A stretch of 8,723 nucleotides of DNA. It comes from Avoscillospira sp045589035. GTDB lineage: Bacteria > Bacillota > Clostridia > Oscillospirales > Oscillospiraceae. The notes beneath the pieces are model-generated. The model ran no database searches and was not told where the DNA came from. It saw only the letters and a program-made list of their open reading frames with translations. The position numbers and the translations under genes were made by a program. The stretch is taken from positions 1 through 8,723 of the forward strand of contig JAZNFJ010000089.1 of assembly GCA_045589035.1 (NCBI GenBank). Reading direction: 5' to 3'. Shown here in pieces: positions 1 to 5,805 of the stretch; positions within the stretch are counted from its first letter, which is position 1; each line of letters begins with the position of its first letter.

Positions 1-888
1 GACGGTACGGTGTTCCGCGCCCCCATCTGCATCGATGCCATCAAGCCTGTGGTGAAGAACTGGGAACAGCCCATCACCATCGCCCGTCATGCCTATGGCG
101 ATGTCTATAAGTCCGTGGATCTGTACACGGAGCAGGCAGGCGCCTGCACCATGACCTTCGTGGGCGAAAACGGCGAAAAGCAGGAAATTGTCGTCCAGAA
201 GGTCGATGGCCCCGCCGTCTGGCAGGGTGCCCATAATAAGGACAGCTCCATCCGTTCCTTTGCAAGGTCCTGTTTCCAGTATGCTGTGGACACGAAGCAG
301 GACCTGTGGTTTTCCACCAAGGATACCATTGCCAAGGTCTACGACGGCCGCTTCAAGGCGATTTTTGAGGAAGAATTTGAAGCCTACAAGGCAAAATTCG
401 AGGAGCTGGGCATCACCTATTTCTACACCCTCATCGATGATGCCGTGGCAAGAGTCATCCGCTCCAAGGGCGGCTTCATCTGGGCCTGCAAGAACTATGA
501 CGGTGATGTCATGAGCGATATGGTTTCCACCGCTTTTGGCTCTCTTGCCATGATGACCTCTGTGCTGGTCGCCCCCGATGGCACCACGGAATTTGAGGCC
601 GCCCACGGCACCGTCACCCGCCATTATTATAAGTGGCAGGCAGGCGAAAAAACATCCACCAACCCCATGGCGACCATTTTTGCATGGAGCGGTGCTTTGC
701 GTAAGCGTGCCCAACTGGACGGACTTGCCGAACTGGAGGCCTTTGCCGACCGGCTGGAGAGTGCCTGCTTCCGTACCCTCAACGAGGGTGTGATGACCAA
801 GGATCTGGTGGGTCTGACCGAGCCGGGCTTTGAGGCCAGAGCCGTGGACTCCGAAACCTTCCTGGACGAAATTGCCAAGCGGATGTGA
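1..888 (+). CDS. icd: Isocitrate dehydrogenase (NADP-dependent, eukaryote-like subfamily), 3' part
   Basis: Converts isocitrate to 2-oxoglutarate with NADP+ in the cytoplasm. The gene enters from the left edge already in frame (first codons D-G-T-V-F-R) and ends at TGA 886-888, leaving 295 codons. Compared from memory with human IDH1 (414 aa), about 100 N-terminal residues are missing. Counting codon 1 as nt 1-3, the isocitrate-binding ARHAYGD motif is at 28-34 (R29 matches human R132), the catalytic Tyr is Y36 and the catalytic Lys is K107 (STKDT). The metal ligands are D169 and D173 in NYDGDVMSD, and the NADP loop HGTVTRH is at 202-208. All are intact. One small oddity is Ala28 where the family usually has Gly before the Arg. 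The true start lies outside the window; a GTG at nt 10 is an internal Val codon. The methyltransferase gene follows after 4 nt. The family call is firm. Confidence 0.94.
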   Translation, partial: DGTVFRAPICIDAIKPVVKNWEQPITIARHAYGDVYKSVDLYTEQAGACTMTFVGENGEKQEIVVQKVDGPAVWQGAHNKDSSIRSFARSCFQYAVDTKQDLWFSTKDTIAKVYDGRFKAIFEEEFEAYKAKFEELGITYFYTLIDDAVARVIRSKGGFIWACKNYDGDVMSDMVSTAFGSLAMMTSVLVAPDGTTEFEAAHGTVTRHYYKWQAGEKTSTNPMATIFAWSGALRKRAQLDGLAELEAFADRLESACFRTLNEGVMTKDLVGLTEPGFEARAVDSETFLDEIAKRM

Positions 889-892
889 GATC

Positions 893-1705
893 GTGATCAT
901 TGAATTTTTGGATTTGTCCCTGCCTGAACTGGCGGTCTATGCCAATCTGACAGAGGCCCAGCTGCGCAGCTGCGAAAATGCGTTCATTGCCGAAAGCCCC
1001 AAGGTCATCAAGCGGGCATTGGCGGCAGGCTGCAAGCCCATTTCCATGCTCATGGAGCGGCGGCACCTGACAGGGCAGGGAGCGGAACTGATGGAAAAAT
1101 GCCCTGGTGTGCCGGTTTATACGGCGGACCGGGAGGTTCTGGCGGCTTTGACGGGCTATGAACTGACCCGGGGTATTTTGTGTGCCATGGAGCGGCCCGT
1201 GCAGCCCTCTCTGGAGGAAATCTGCGCCTCTGCCAGACGGGTGGCGGTGCTGGAAGGCATTGTGGACTCCACCAATGTGGGTGCGATTTTCCGTTCTGCA
1301 GCCGCCATGCATATGGATGCGGTGCTTTTGAGCCCCACCTGCTGTGACCCTCTCTGCCGCAGAGCCGCCAGAGTCAGTATGGGTACGGTGTTCCAGATTC
1401 CGTGGACGAGAATTGGGGAAGATCATACCCAATGGCCCCATCCGGGCATGGACCGCCTGCAGGCCTTGGGCTTTAAGACCGCTGCTCTGGCATTGACGGA
1501 CGAATCGGTGTCCATCGAGGATGAAAATCTGAAAAAAGAGGAAAAGCTGGCGCTGCTGTTGGGCACGGAGGGCGACGGCCTGTCCGACCACACCATTGCC
1601 GCCTGTGATTATACGGTGAAGATCCCCATGTCCCACGGGGTGGACTCTCTCAATGTGGCTGCTGCCGGCGCCGTGGCCTTCTGGGAACTGCGCCCCCGGG
1701 GTTGA
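893..1705 (+). CDS. SpoU/TrmH-family RNA 2'-O-methyltransferase
   Basis: A 270-residue SPOUT-fold enzyme that should transfer methyl from S-adenosylmethionine to a ribose 2'-OH in rRNA or tRNA. The three SpoU motifs are present: motif 1 with STNVGAIFRSAA at 126-137 (N128, R134), motif 2 LLLGTEGDGLS at 221-231, and motif 3 IPMSHGVDSLNVA at 244-256 forming the knotted cofactor site. The region before about residue 115 resembles the substrate-binding domain of TrmH-like enzymes. The GTG start at 893 was chosen because the protein then begins MIIEFLDLSLPEL, as I recall for relatives, and no ATG lies nearby. A weak GGA at 881-883 is the only ribosome-site match, so translation may be coupled to the isocitrate dehydrogenase gene ending at 888. 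An in-frame TTG at 872 is a less likely start. The stop codon lies inside the tRNA promoter. The substrate nucleotide cannot be told from sequence. Confidence 0.9.
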   Translation: MIIEFLDLSLPELAVYANLTEAQLRSCENAFIAESPKVIKRALAAGCKPISMLMERRHLTGQGAELMEKCPGVPVYTADREVLAALTGYELTRGILCAMERPVQPSLEEICASARRVAVLEGIVDSTNVGAIFRSAAAMHMDAVLLSPTCCDPLCRRAARVSMGTVFQIPWTRIGEDHTQWPHPGMDRLQALGFKTAALALTDESVSIEDENLKKEEKLALLLGTEGDGLSDHTIAACDYTVKIPMSHGVDSLNVAAAGAVAFWELRPRG

Positions 1706-1730
1706 TTTTCCGCCGCTGAGTTGGTATAAT
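1702..1730 (+). promoter_or_regulatory. Sigma-70-type promoter of the tRNA-Ser gene
   Basis: TTGATT (-35) at 1702-1707 and a perfect TATAAT (-10) at 1725-1730 are separated by 17 nt, the ideal spacing. Transcription would start near 1737, about 11 nt before the tRNA. The -35 box overlaps the TGA stop of the methyltransferase gene (1703-1705). The tRNA therefore has its own promoter, although read-through from upstream is also possible. Confidence 0.82.
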
Positions 1731-1747
1731 CACTTCGTTAAAAATAT

Positions 1748-1836
1748 GGAGTGGTATCGAAGTGGTCATAACGGGGCTGACTCGAAATCAGTTTGCGGGC
1801 AACCGCACGAGGGTTCGAATCCCTCCCACTCCGCCA
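1748..1836 (+). tRNA. tRNA-Ser(CGA): tRNA-Ser (anticodon CGA)
   Basis: An 89-nt class II tRNA that can be folded by hand. The acceptor arms GGAGTGG (1748-1754) and CCACTCC (1826-1832) pair over 7 bp, with discriminator G1833 and encoded CCA 1834-1836. A short D stem TCG/CGG is present. The anticodon stem GCTGA/TCAGT (one G-U pair) encloses loop CTCGAAA with anticodon CGA at 1783-1785, which reads serine codon UCG. The long variable arm TGCGG-GCAA-CCGCA is typical of tRNA-Ser. The T arm is GAGGG-TTCGAAT-CCCTC. It has its own promoter and terminator, so it is probably a single-gene transcript. Reading frames through it on both strands are spurious. Confidence 0.98.
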
Positions 1837-1845
1837 AAAGGAACG

Positions 1846-1873
1846 CGCACCCATTAGGGTGCGTTTTTCTTTT
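1846..1873 (+). terminator. Intrinsic terminator of the tRNA-Ser gene
   Basis: CGCACCC (1846-1852), loop ATTA, GGGTGCG (1857-1863), then TTTTTCTTTT. The 7-bp GC-rich stem plus U-tract is a textbook Rho-independent terminator. CCAAAAG (1834-1840), which includes the tRNA CCA, can also pair with CTTTTGG (1869-1875), giving a longer, interrupted outer stem. On the minus strand the T-run is poor, so it should act for + strand transcripts only. It separates the tRNA unit from the operon starting near 1976. Confidence 0.9.
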
Positions 1874-1960
1874 GGTAAGACATGATCTGTTTTTTTCTTT
1901 ATCAAAATTGAACAAAAAATAAAAATTATATAAGAAAAGGTGGAAAAAAGGACGGTTATG

Positions 1961-1969
1961 TGCTACAAT
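1961..1969 (+). promoter_or_regulatory. Extended -10 promoter for the polysaccharide-control operon
   Basis: TGCTACAAT matches the extended -10 form TGnTAnAAT, with -10 hexamer TACAAT at 1964-1969. No good -35 box sits 16-18 nt upstream (TGGAAA or similar), but the stretch from about 1890 to 1950 is very A/T-rich and could act as an UP element. Transcription would begin near 1976, giving a leader of about 127 nt before the TTG start at 2103. A weaker alternative is TTGAAC (1908-1913) with TATAAG (1929-1934) at 15-nt spacing. The 1876-2102 stretch contains no gene that I can support. Confidence 0.55.
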
Positions 1970-1982
1970 CGAATATGAATCC

Positions 1983-2021
1983 ATATGTTTAATGGGCGGA
2001 TTCTGCCCAAATACAACATAT
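1983..2021 (+). promoter_or_regulatory. Leader RNA hairpin 1
   Basis: Outer arms ATATGTT (1983-1989) and AACATAT (2015-2021) pair over 7 bp. Inside them TGGGCG (1993-1998) pairs with TGCCCA (2004-2009) around loop GATTC. The element sits almost at the predicted 5' end of the operon transcript. Its GGGCGG (1994-1999) is also an exact complement of CCGCCC (2079-2084), the loop of the downstream hairpin over the ribosome site, so two alternative structures are possible. I do not recognise a known riboswitch class here. Confidence 0.45.
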
Positions 2022-2055
2022 TGTGCTGCAAAATGAGAATGTGCGGTGCATATAG

Positions 2056-2096
2056 TTCGGGAATTTGAGATCCTTTTCCCGCCCGAAAAGGAGGGG
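2056..2096 (+). promoter_or_regulatory. Ribosome-site-masking hairpin with alternative helix before the phosphatase gene
   Basis: TCCTTTTC (2071-2078) and GAAAAGGA (2085-2092) form a perfect 8-bp stem with 6-nt loop CCGCCC. The 3' arm includes most of the Shine-Dalgarno sequence AAGGAGG (2088-2094), which lies 8 nt before the TTG start at 2103. A competing helix, TTCGGG (2056-2061) with CCCGAA (2082-2087), would break this stem and leave GGAGG free. The pairing is visible in the sequence; regulation by it is an inference. Confidence 0.5.
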
Positions 2097-2102
2097 TGCG
2101 GC

Positions 2103-3458
2103 TTGTCCGCTGAAAAGAGAAACAACGAAGAAGCCGTAAGAGCGCATCATACCGAAGAACGATCTCATCACGAGCATCATCATAGCGAACATCACCATGG
2201 CGAACACCGTCATAGTGAACATCACCATCGCAGAAAAAAGACCAAAAAGAAGAATCCCATTTCGCTGCCCAAGTTCATGAAGCAGAAAAAATTCTGGATC
2301 AACATGGGTATTGTTTTGGGCGCGGTCATTCTGCTGACCGGTGTGGCTCTGCTGGCCAGCCATGGGCAGCAGAAGGCGCACATTTCTGCCGAAACCGGCC
2401 AGTCTGCCGGAAAGCAGTGGGCAGAAGGCTTTGTGAACATTTCCGTTACCTATTTTGACAAGGCGGTCTCTTTGGTGGGAGAACCTGTAACGGAACTGAT
2501 GGAAGCAGAAGCCCAGAAACCCGTGGGCGAGGTGCTGAAGCCCTATCGGGATGGAGAGCGGCGGCTGGATGTGAGTTATCCGGTGATTTTGGATTACGAT
2601 ATCAACGGTCTGCCCTCCGGCTGCGCTGTGACCGGTGCGACGGTGGAAGTTTCGGAAACCGAAGATTTCCGGAAACCGCTGGTGTTTGAACAGGAGCACC
2701 ATGCCCGCAGCCTGAAAATCTATAACCTCAAGACCGACACCCAGTATTTTTACCGGGTCAATATCCGGCTGTCCAATGAAAAGACCATGGGTGTGCAGGG
2801 CAGCTTCCAGACAGCCAAATCTCCCCGCATCCTGACGGTGGAAGGCGCGGTCAATGTCCGCGATCTGGGCGGCTGGAAAAATGGCAACGGAGAAACGATC
2901 CGTCAGGGCATGATCTATCGCGGCAGTGAGCTGGATGGTGCCATAGAGCCGGAGTACAAGCTGACTTCTGCGGGCATGGAAACCATGCTGCAGACTCTGG
3001 GCATCCGCAAGGATCTGGATCTGCGCCCCGCTTCTGATAATTCCTACGGCATTGACGCATTGGGCGCCGGTGTGGAACATATTTATTTTGATATGCCCAT
3101 GTACACGGGGATTTTCTCCGACCAGGGCAAGACGCAAATGAAGAAGATCTGTTCTGAGCTTGCTAAGGAGAGCAGCTATCCCGTCTACATCCACTGTACT
3201 TACGGTCTGGATCGGACCGGCACGGTCTGTGCCTTGCTGGAAGCCCTGCTGGGTGTGGGAAAAGATGATATTCTGCGGGACTACCGCCTGTCCGGCTTGT
3301 ACCACCGGAGTGTTCCTCAGGATAATTTGGAGCAGCTTTTTGCGCAGATGGAAACCTATCCCGGCTACAATCTGCAGGAGAAAACCGAGAATTTCCTGCT
3401 GTCTGCCGGTGTGACCAAAGAAGAAATTGCGGAGATCAGACGAATTATGCTGAAGTGA
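2103..3458 (+). CDS. Membrane-anchored CX5R tyrosine phosphatase with His-rich tail
   Basis: A 451-residue protein starting at TTG 2103, chosen for the ideal AAGGAGG 8 nt upstream; the frame also has a GTG at 2046 without such a site. Order: His-rich tail (residues 15-42, 15 His), Lys/Arg-rich stretch 43-63, one membrane segment about 65-86, a linker, a fibronectin-III-like region about 155-238, then a phosphatase domain of the bacterial Y_phosphatase3 / IphP-SIW14 kind. That domain has NVRDLGGW at 251-258 and the P-loop HCTYGLDRTG at 364-373, with nucleophile C365 and R371. The positive residues before the membrane segment predict tail inside and catalytic domain outside. The gene heads the operon, 28 nt before the kinase gene. 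The substrate could be a phosphotyrosine, another phosphoprotein or a phosphorylated lipid or sugar; the kinase tail is expected on the other side of the membrane. Confidence 0.85.
   Translation: MSAEKRNNEEAVRAHHTEERSHHEHHHSEHHHGEHRHSEHHHRRKKTKKKNPISLPKFMKQKKFWINMGIVLGAVILLTGVALLASHGQQKAHISAETGQSAGKQWAEGFVNISVTYFDKAVSLVGEPVTELMEAEAQKPVGEVLKPYRDGERRLDVSYPVILDYDINGLPSGCAVTGATVEVSETEDFRKPLVFEQEHHARSLKIYNLKTDTQYFYRVNIRLSNEKTMGVQGSFQTAKSPRILTVEGAVNVRDLGGWKNGNGETIRQGMIYRGSELDGAIEPEYKLTSAGMETMLQTLGIRKDLDLRPASDNSYGIDALGAGVEHIYFDMPMYTGIFSDQGKTQMKKICSELAKESSYPVYIHCTYGLDRTGTVCALLEALLGVGKDDILRDYRLSGLYHRSVPQDNLEQLFAQMETYPGYNLQEKTENFLLSAGVTKEEIAEIRRIMLK
2169..2228 (+). repeat. 15-bp tandem repeat encoding a histidine-rich tail
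   Basis: Four 15-bp units in frame: 2169-2183 (H-E-H-H-H), 2184-2198 (S-E-H-H-H), 2199-2213 (G-E-H-R-H) and 2214-2228 (S-E-H-H-H). Units two and four differ by one base (AGC versus AGT). The repeats encode most of the His-rich cytoplasmic tail of the phosphatase and look like internal duplication of a 5-residue unit. Such tails can bind Ni, Zn or Cu; that role is not shown here. Confidence 0.8.
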
Positions 3459-3486
3459 TCGGCATAGACATGTTAGGAGAACCGAT

Positions 3487-5061
3487 ATGAACGAAAACAA
3501 AGTGGTCAAAGACGAAGAAATCGAGATCAATTTACAGCGGATTTTCAATACCATCTGGGATCGGCTGTGGGTCGTGATTGTGGTGGGTATTCTGGGTGCT
3601 GCCATTGCCTTTGGTGTTACCCGTCTGTTTGTGACACCCATGTATCAGTCCTCCGCCATGTTCTATGTGAATAACAGTTCTCTGTCTGTGGGCGATACGT
3701 CCTTCAGTATCTCCTCCAGCGATATTACCGCGTCCAAGAGTCTGGTGGAAAGCTATATCGTCATTCTCAACACCAGAGAAACCCTCAACGATGTCATCGA
3801 CTATGCTGGTGTGCAGCACAGCTACAAGGATCTGCGGGATATGATTTCTGCAGAATCCGTGCAGGAAACGGAAATTTTCCGCGTGACGGTCACAGGACCC
3901 AACCCGGAGGAAACGGATGACATTGCCGATGCCATCGCCTATATCCTGCCCAACCGAATTTCCGATATCATTGAAGGAACTTCCGCCAAGATCGTGGATT
4001 CTGCCGTTGTTTCCAGTGTCCCCAGTTCTCCCAGCTATCCCAAGAACATTGCCATCGGCTGTCTGCTGGGCATTCTGCTGACCATTGCTGTCATTGTCCT
4101 GCGGGATGTGTTTGATATCACCATCCGGGAAGAGGCTGATATTTCCCGGGGTTGCAGCTACCCCATTCTGGCAGCTGTGCCCAATATGACCACGGAAAGC
4201 AAAGGCGGCTACTATTACAGCGCCTACGGCGGCAAACAGAGCCGCAGTACGCCCAAGATCCGTTCCAACGCCAAGGACGATACGGTCTTTGTTGGCAAAA
4301 AGATCAGCTTCATCGCTTCCGAAGCCTACAAACTGCTGCGTACCAAGCTGCAGTTCTCCTTCACCGATGACCGCAACTGCCGCGTGATCGGTATTTCCAG
4401 TGCGCTGGCAGGTGAGGGCAAGTCCCTGACCTCCGTCAACCTGGCTTACACCCTGTCCCAGCTGGACAAGCGCGTGCTGCTGGTGGACTGCGATATGAGA
4501 AAGCCCTCTCTGAACGCAAAGCTGCCCATCAAGAAAATCCCCGGTCTGTCCGGAGTCCTGTCCGGTCAGGCGGACTGGCGGGATCTGCTGCAGCCCTGCG
4601 GCATTGAAGGAGAGGAAGAATCCTTCGCGGTTATCGCCGCCGGCCGCAACCCGCCCAACCCTGTGGAACTGCTCAGCTCCGCCAAGATGGCAAAGGTGCT
4701 GGCACAGATGCGGGAAGTTTTTGATTACATCATTCTGGACCTGCCCCCCGTCACGGAGGTCAGTGACGCCATGGCAGTGGCCAAGGAAACCGACGGCATG
4801 CTGCTGGTGGTCCGTCAGGACTACTGCAACCATGTGGCTCTCAGCGGCGCCGTCCGTGAATTTGAGTTTGTCAACGCTAAGATCCTGGGCGTTGTTTATA
4901 ACTGCACCGTAGACCAGATCGCAGGCTACGGCAAGAAGTACTACAAGCGCTATTACCGCAGATATTACGGCAAGTATGTGGGCAAATACTCTTATGCCGG
5001 GACCCGCCACAATGTAGAAGCGGAAGCAAAATCTGCAGAAGAAGGCGTGAAGAATGGTTGA
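3487..5061 (+). CDS. wzc: Wzc-like polysaccharide co-polymerase with BY-family tyrosine kinase domain
   Basis: A 524-residue one-piece protein that should control chain length and export of a surface polysaccharide through autophosphorylation. The N-terminal Wzz region (about 10-205) is bounded by membrane segments at 28-45 and 187-205, with the usual proline-containing SSPSYPK just before the second. The kinase region begins near 277 with the oligomer motif EAYKLLRT (279-286). Walker A is GEGKS (309-313, K312), Walker A' is VDCDMRKP (333-340) and Walker B is IILDLPP (415-421, D418). The C-terminal tail carries ten tyrosines between 481 and 503 amid Lys/Arg, the expected autophosphorylation cluster. 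AGGAGA at 3475-3480 supports the ATG. In many Gram-positives the adaptor and kinase are separate proteins (CpsC and CpsD); here they are fused. The end overlaps the PHP phosphatase gene by 8 nt. Confidence 0.92.
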   Translation: MNENKVVKDEEIEINLQRIFNTIWDRLWVVIVVGILGAAIAFGVTRLFVTPMYQSSAMFYVNNSSLSVGDTSFSISSSDITASKSLVESYIVILNTRETLNDVIDYAGVQHSYKDLRDMISAESVQETEIFRVTVTGPNPEETDDIADAIAYILPNRISDIIEGTSAKIVDSAVVSSVPSSPSYPKNIAIGCLLGILLTIAVIVLRDVFDITIREEADISRGCSYPILAAVPNMTTESKGGYYYSAYGGKQSRSTPKIRSNAKDDTVFVGKKISFIASEAYKLLRTKLQFSFTDDRNCRVIGISSALAGEGKSLTSVNLAYTLSQLDKRVLLVDCDMRKPSLNAKLPIKKIPGLSGVLSGQADWRDLLQPCGIEGEEESFAVIAAGRNPPNPVELLSSAKMAKVLAQMREVFDYIILDLPPVTEVSDAMAVAKETDGMLLVVRQDYCNHVALSGAVREFEFVNAKILGVVYNCTVDQIAGYGKKYYKRYYRRYYGKYVGKYSYAGTRHNVEAEAKSAEEGVKNG

Positions 5062-5791
5062 TTTTCACAGTCATGTCCTGCCCGGGATCGATGATGGCAG
5101 TTCTTCTGTGGAAATGTCTGCAGCCATGCTGAAGTTGGCGGCAGAACAGGGTACGCAGACAATGGTGGCCACGCCCCACTTCTATGCCGACCGCAATACA
5201 CCGGCCCAGTTTCTTGCCAGGCGGCAGGAAGCGGTGGAGCGGCTGCAATCGGCATTGCAGGGTGTTGTCGGATTACCCCGGATCCTTCTTGGTGCGGAAG
5301 TGGCCTACTTCCGCGGCATGAGTGATGCGGAAGCCCTCTGGGATCTGCGGATCGCCGATACCAACTATATTCTGGTGGAACCGCCCCTGCTTCCCTGGGA
5401 TGATCGTGTTTATGAAGAACTGACCGGTCTGCTCAGCAAGCAGAACCTGCGTCCGATCATTGCCCATATTGACCGGTATCTGCATCCGCTACACCGGCGG
5501 CGGGTCCTGGACCGGCTGCGGGAGATGCCTGTGCTGCTGCAGGCCAACGCAAGTTTTTTCAGCCGGAAACTGACCGAAAAGCTTGCCATAAAAATGCTGG
5601 GGGAAGGCCGCATCCACCTGCTTGGCACGGACTGCCACAACCGGAGTGACCGTCCGCCCAATATGGAAGATGCCATCGAGAAGATCGAGGACAGTCTGGG
5701 TATCGAAGCCCTTGATCATATCAGCTGGCATGAGCAGCTGGTGCTGCAGGAAGAATTCAGTAACCATTGCACCGTTGGTGCTAATATATAA
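5054..5791 (+). CDS. cpsB: CpsB/CapC-type PHP-family tyrosine phosphatase
   Basis: A 245-residue cytoplasmic metal-dependent phosphatase, the usual length for CpsB/CapC/YwqE. Family members remove phosphate from the tyrosine tail of the partner BY-kinase. The PHP metal ligands are all visible: DFHSH (H5, H7), PGIDDG (10-15), ATPHFY (H42), GAEV (E82), AHIDRY (H138) and GTDCHN (D193, H195). The ATG at 5054 lies inside the last codons of the kinase gene, with an 8-nt overlap, and only a weak AAGG precedes it, so translation is probably coupled to the kinase. Coupling fits a need for matched amounts of the two proteins. AHIDRY replaces the more common AHPERY form, a mild variation. The family call is firm; the kinase partner is inferred from context. 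Confidence 0.94.
   Translation: MVDFHSHVLPGIDDGSSSVEMSAAMLKLAAEQGTQTMVATPHFYADRNTPAQFLARRQEAVERLQSALQGVVGLPRILLGAEVAYFRGMSDAEALWDLRIADTNYILVEPPLLPWDDRVYEELTGLLSKQNLRPIIAHIDRYLHPLHRRRVLDRLREMPVLLQANASFFSRKLTEKLAIKMLGEGRIHLLGTDCHNRSDRPPNMEDAIEKIEDSLGIEALDHISWHEQLVLQEEFSNHCTVGANI
5294..5314 (+). repeat. Perfect 8-bp inverted repeat inside cpsB
   Basis: GCGGAAGT (5294-5301) and ACTTCCGC (5307-5314) flank GGCCT, with a further T-G wobble outside. It lies over the codons of GAEVAYFRG, which include a metal-ligand Glu, so protein constraint could account for much of it. There is no U-tract, so it is not a terminator. It could be a local mRNA hairpin. Confidence 0.5.
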
Positions 5792-5805
5792 TGGAGATGA
5801 GCGTT

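Noticed and set aside
779..1636. 285-codon minus-strand frame over the methyltransferase gene
   Set aside because: The sense frame holds all three SpoU motifs. The antisense frame is His/Gln/Arg-rich with no domain.
1653..1922. 89-codon + frame through the tRNA
   Set aside because: It translates the tRNA-Ser itself (RSGHNGADSKSV and similar), a familiar false protein call.
2046..2102. GTG at 2046 as start of the phosphatase
   Set aside because: It has no good ribosome site and lies inside the structured leader; TTG 2103 has AAGGAGG at ideal spacing.
1766..2125. 119-codon minus-strand frame ending in WEGFEPSCG
   Set aside because: This is the reverse translation of the tRNA-Ser gene, a well-known spurious annotation, plus AT-rich spacer.
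2666..2675. Palindrome TTTCCGGAAA inside the phosphatase gene
   Set aside because: It is a ten-base palindrome within coding sequence, isolated and with no promoter nearby, so it is compatible with chance.
1989..3641. 550-codon open frame on the minus strand over the phosphatase gene
   Set aside because: It is a mirror of the + strand gene, with no domain or ribosome site. Its His/Gln-rich product reflects codon bias of the sense gene, while the sense frame has a catalytic motif and a perfect ribosome site.
3532..5010. 492-codon open frame on the minus strand over the kinase gene
   Set aside because: The sense strand carries complete Walker A, A' and B motifs and a tyrosine tail. The antisense product has no recognisable domain.
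5791..5805. ATG 5791 or 5797 as start of the secreted protein
   Set aside because: GGAG at 5793-5796 would lie on or after these starts. ATG 5806 is correctly spaced and gives a normal MKKF signal peptide.
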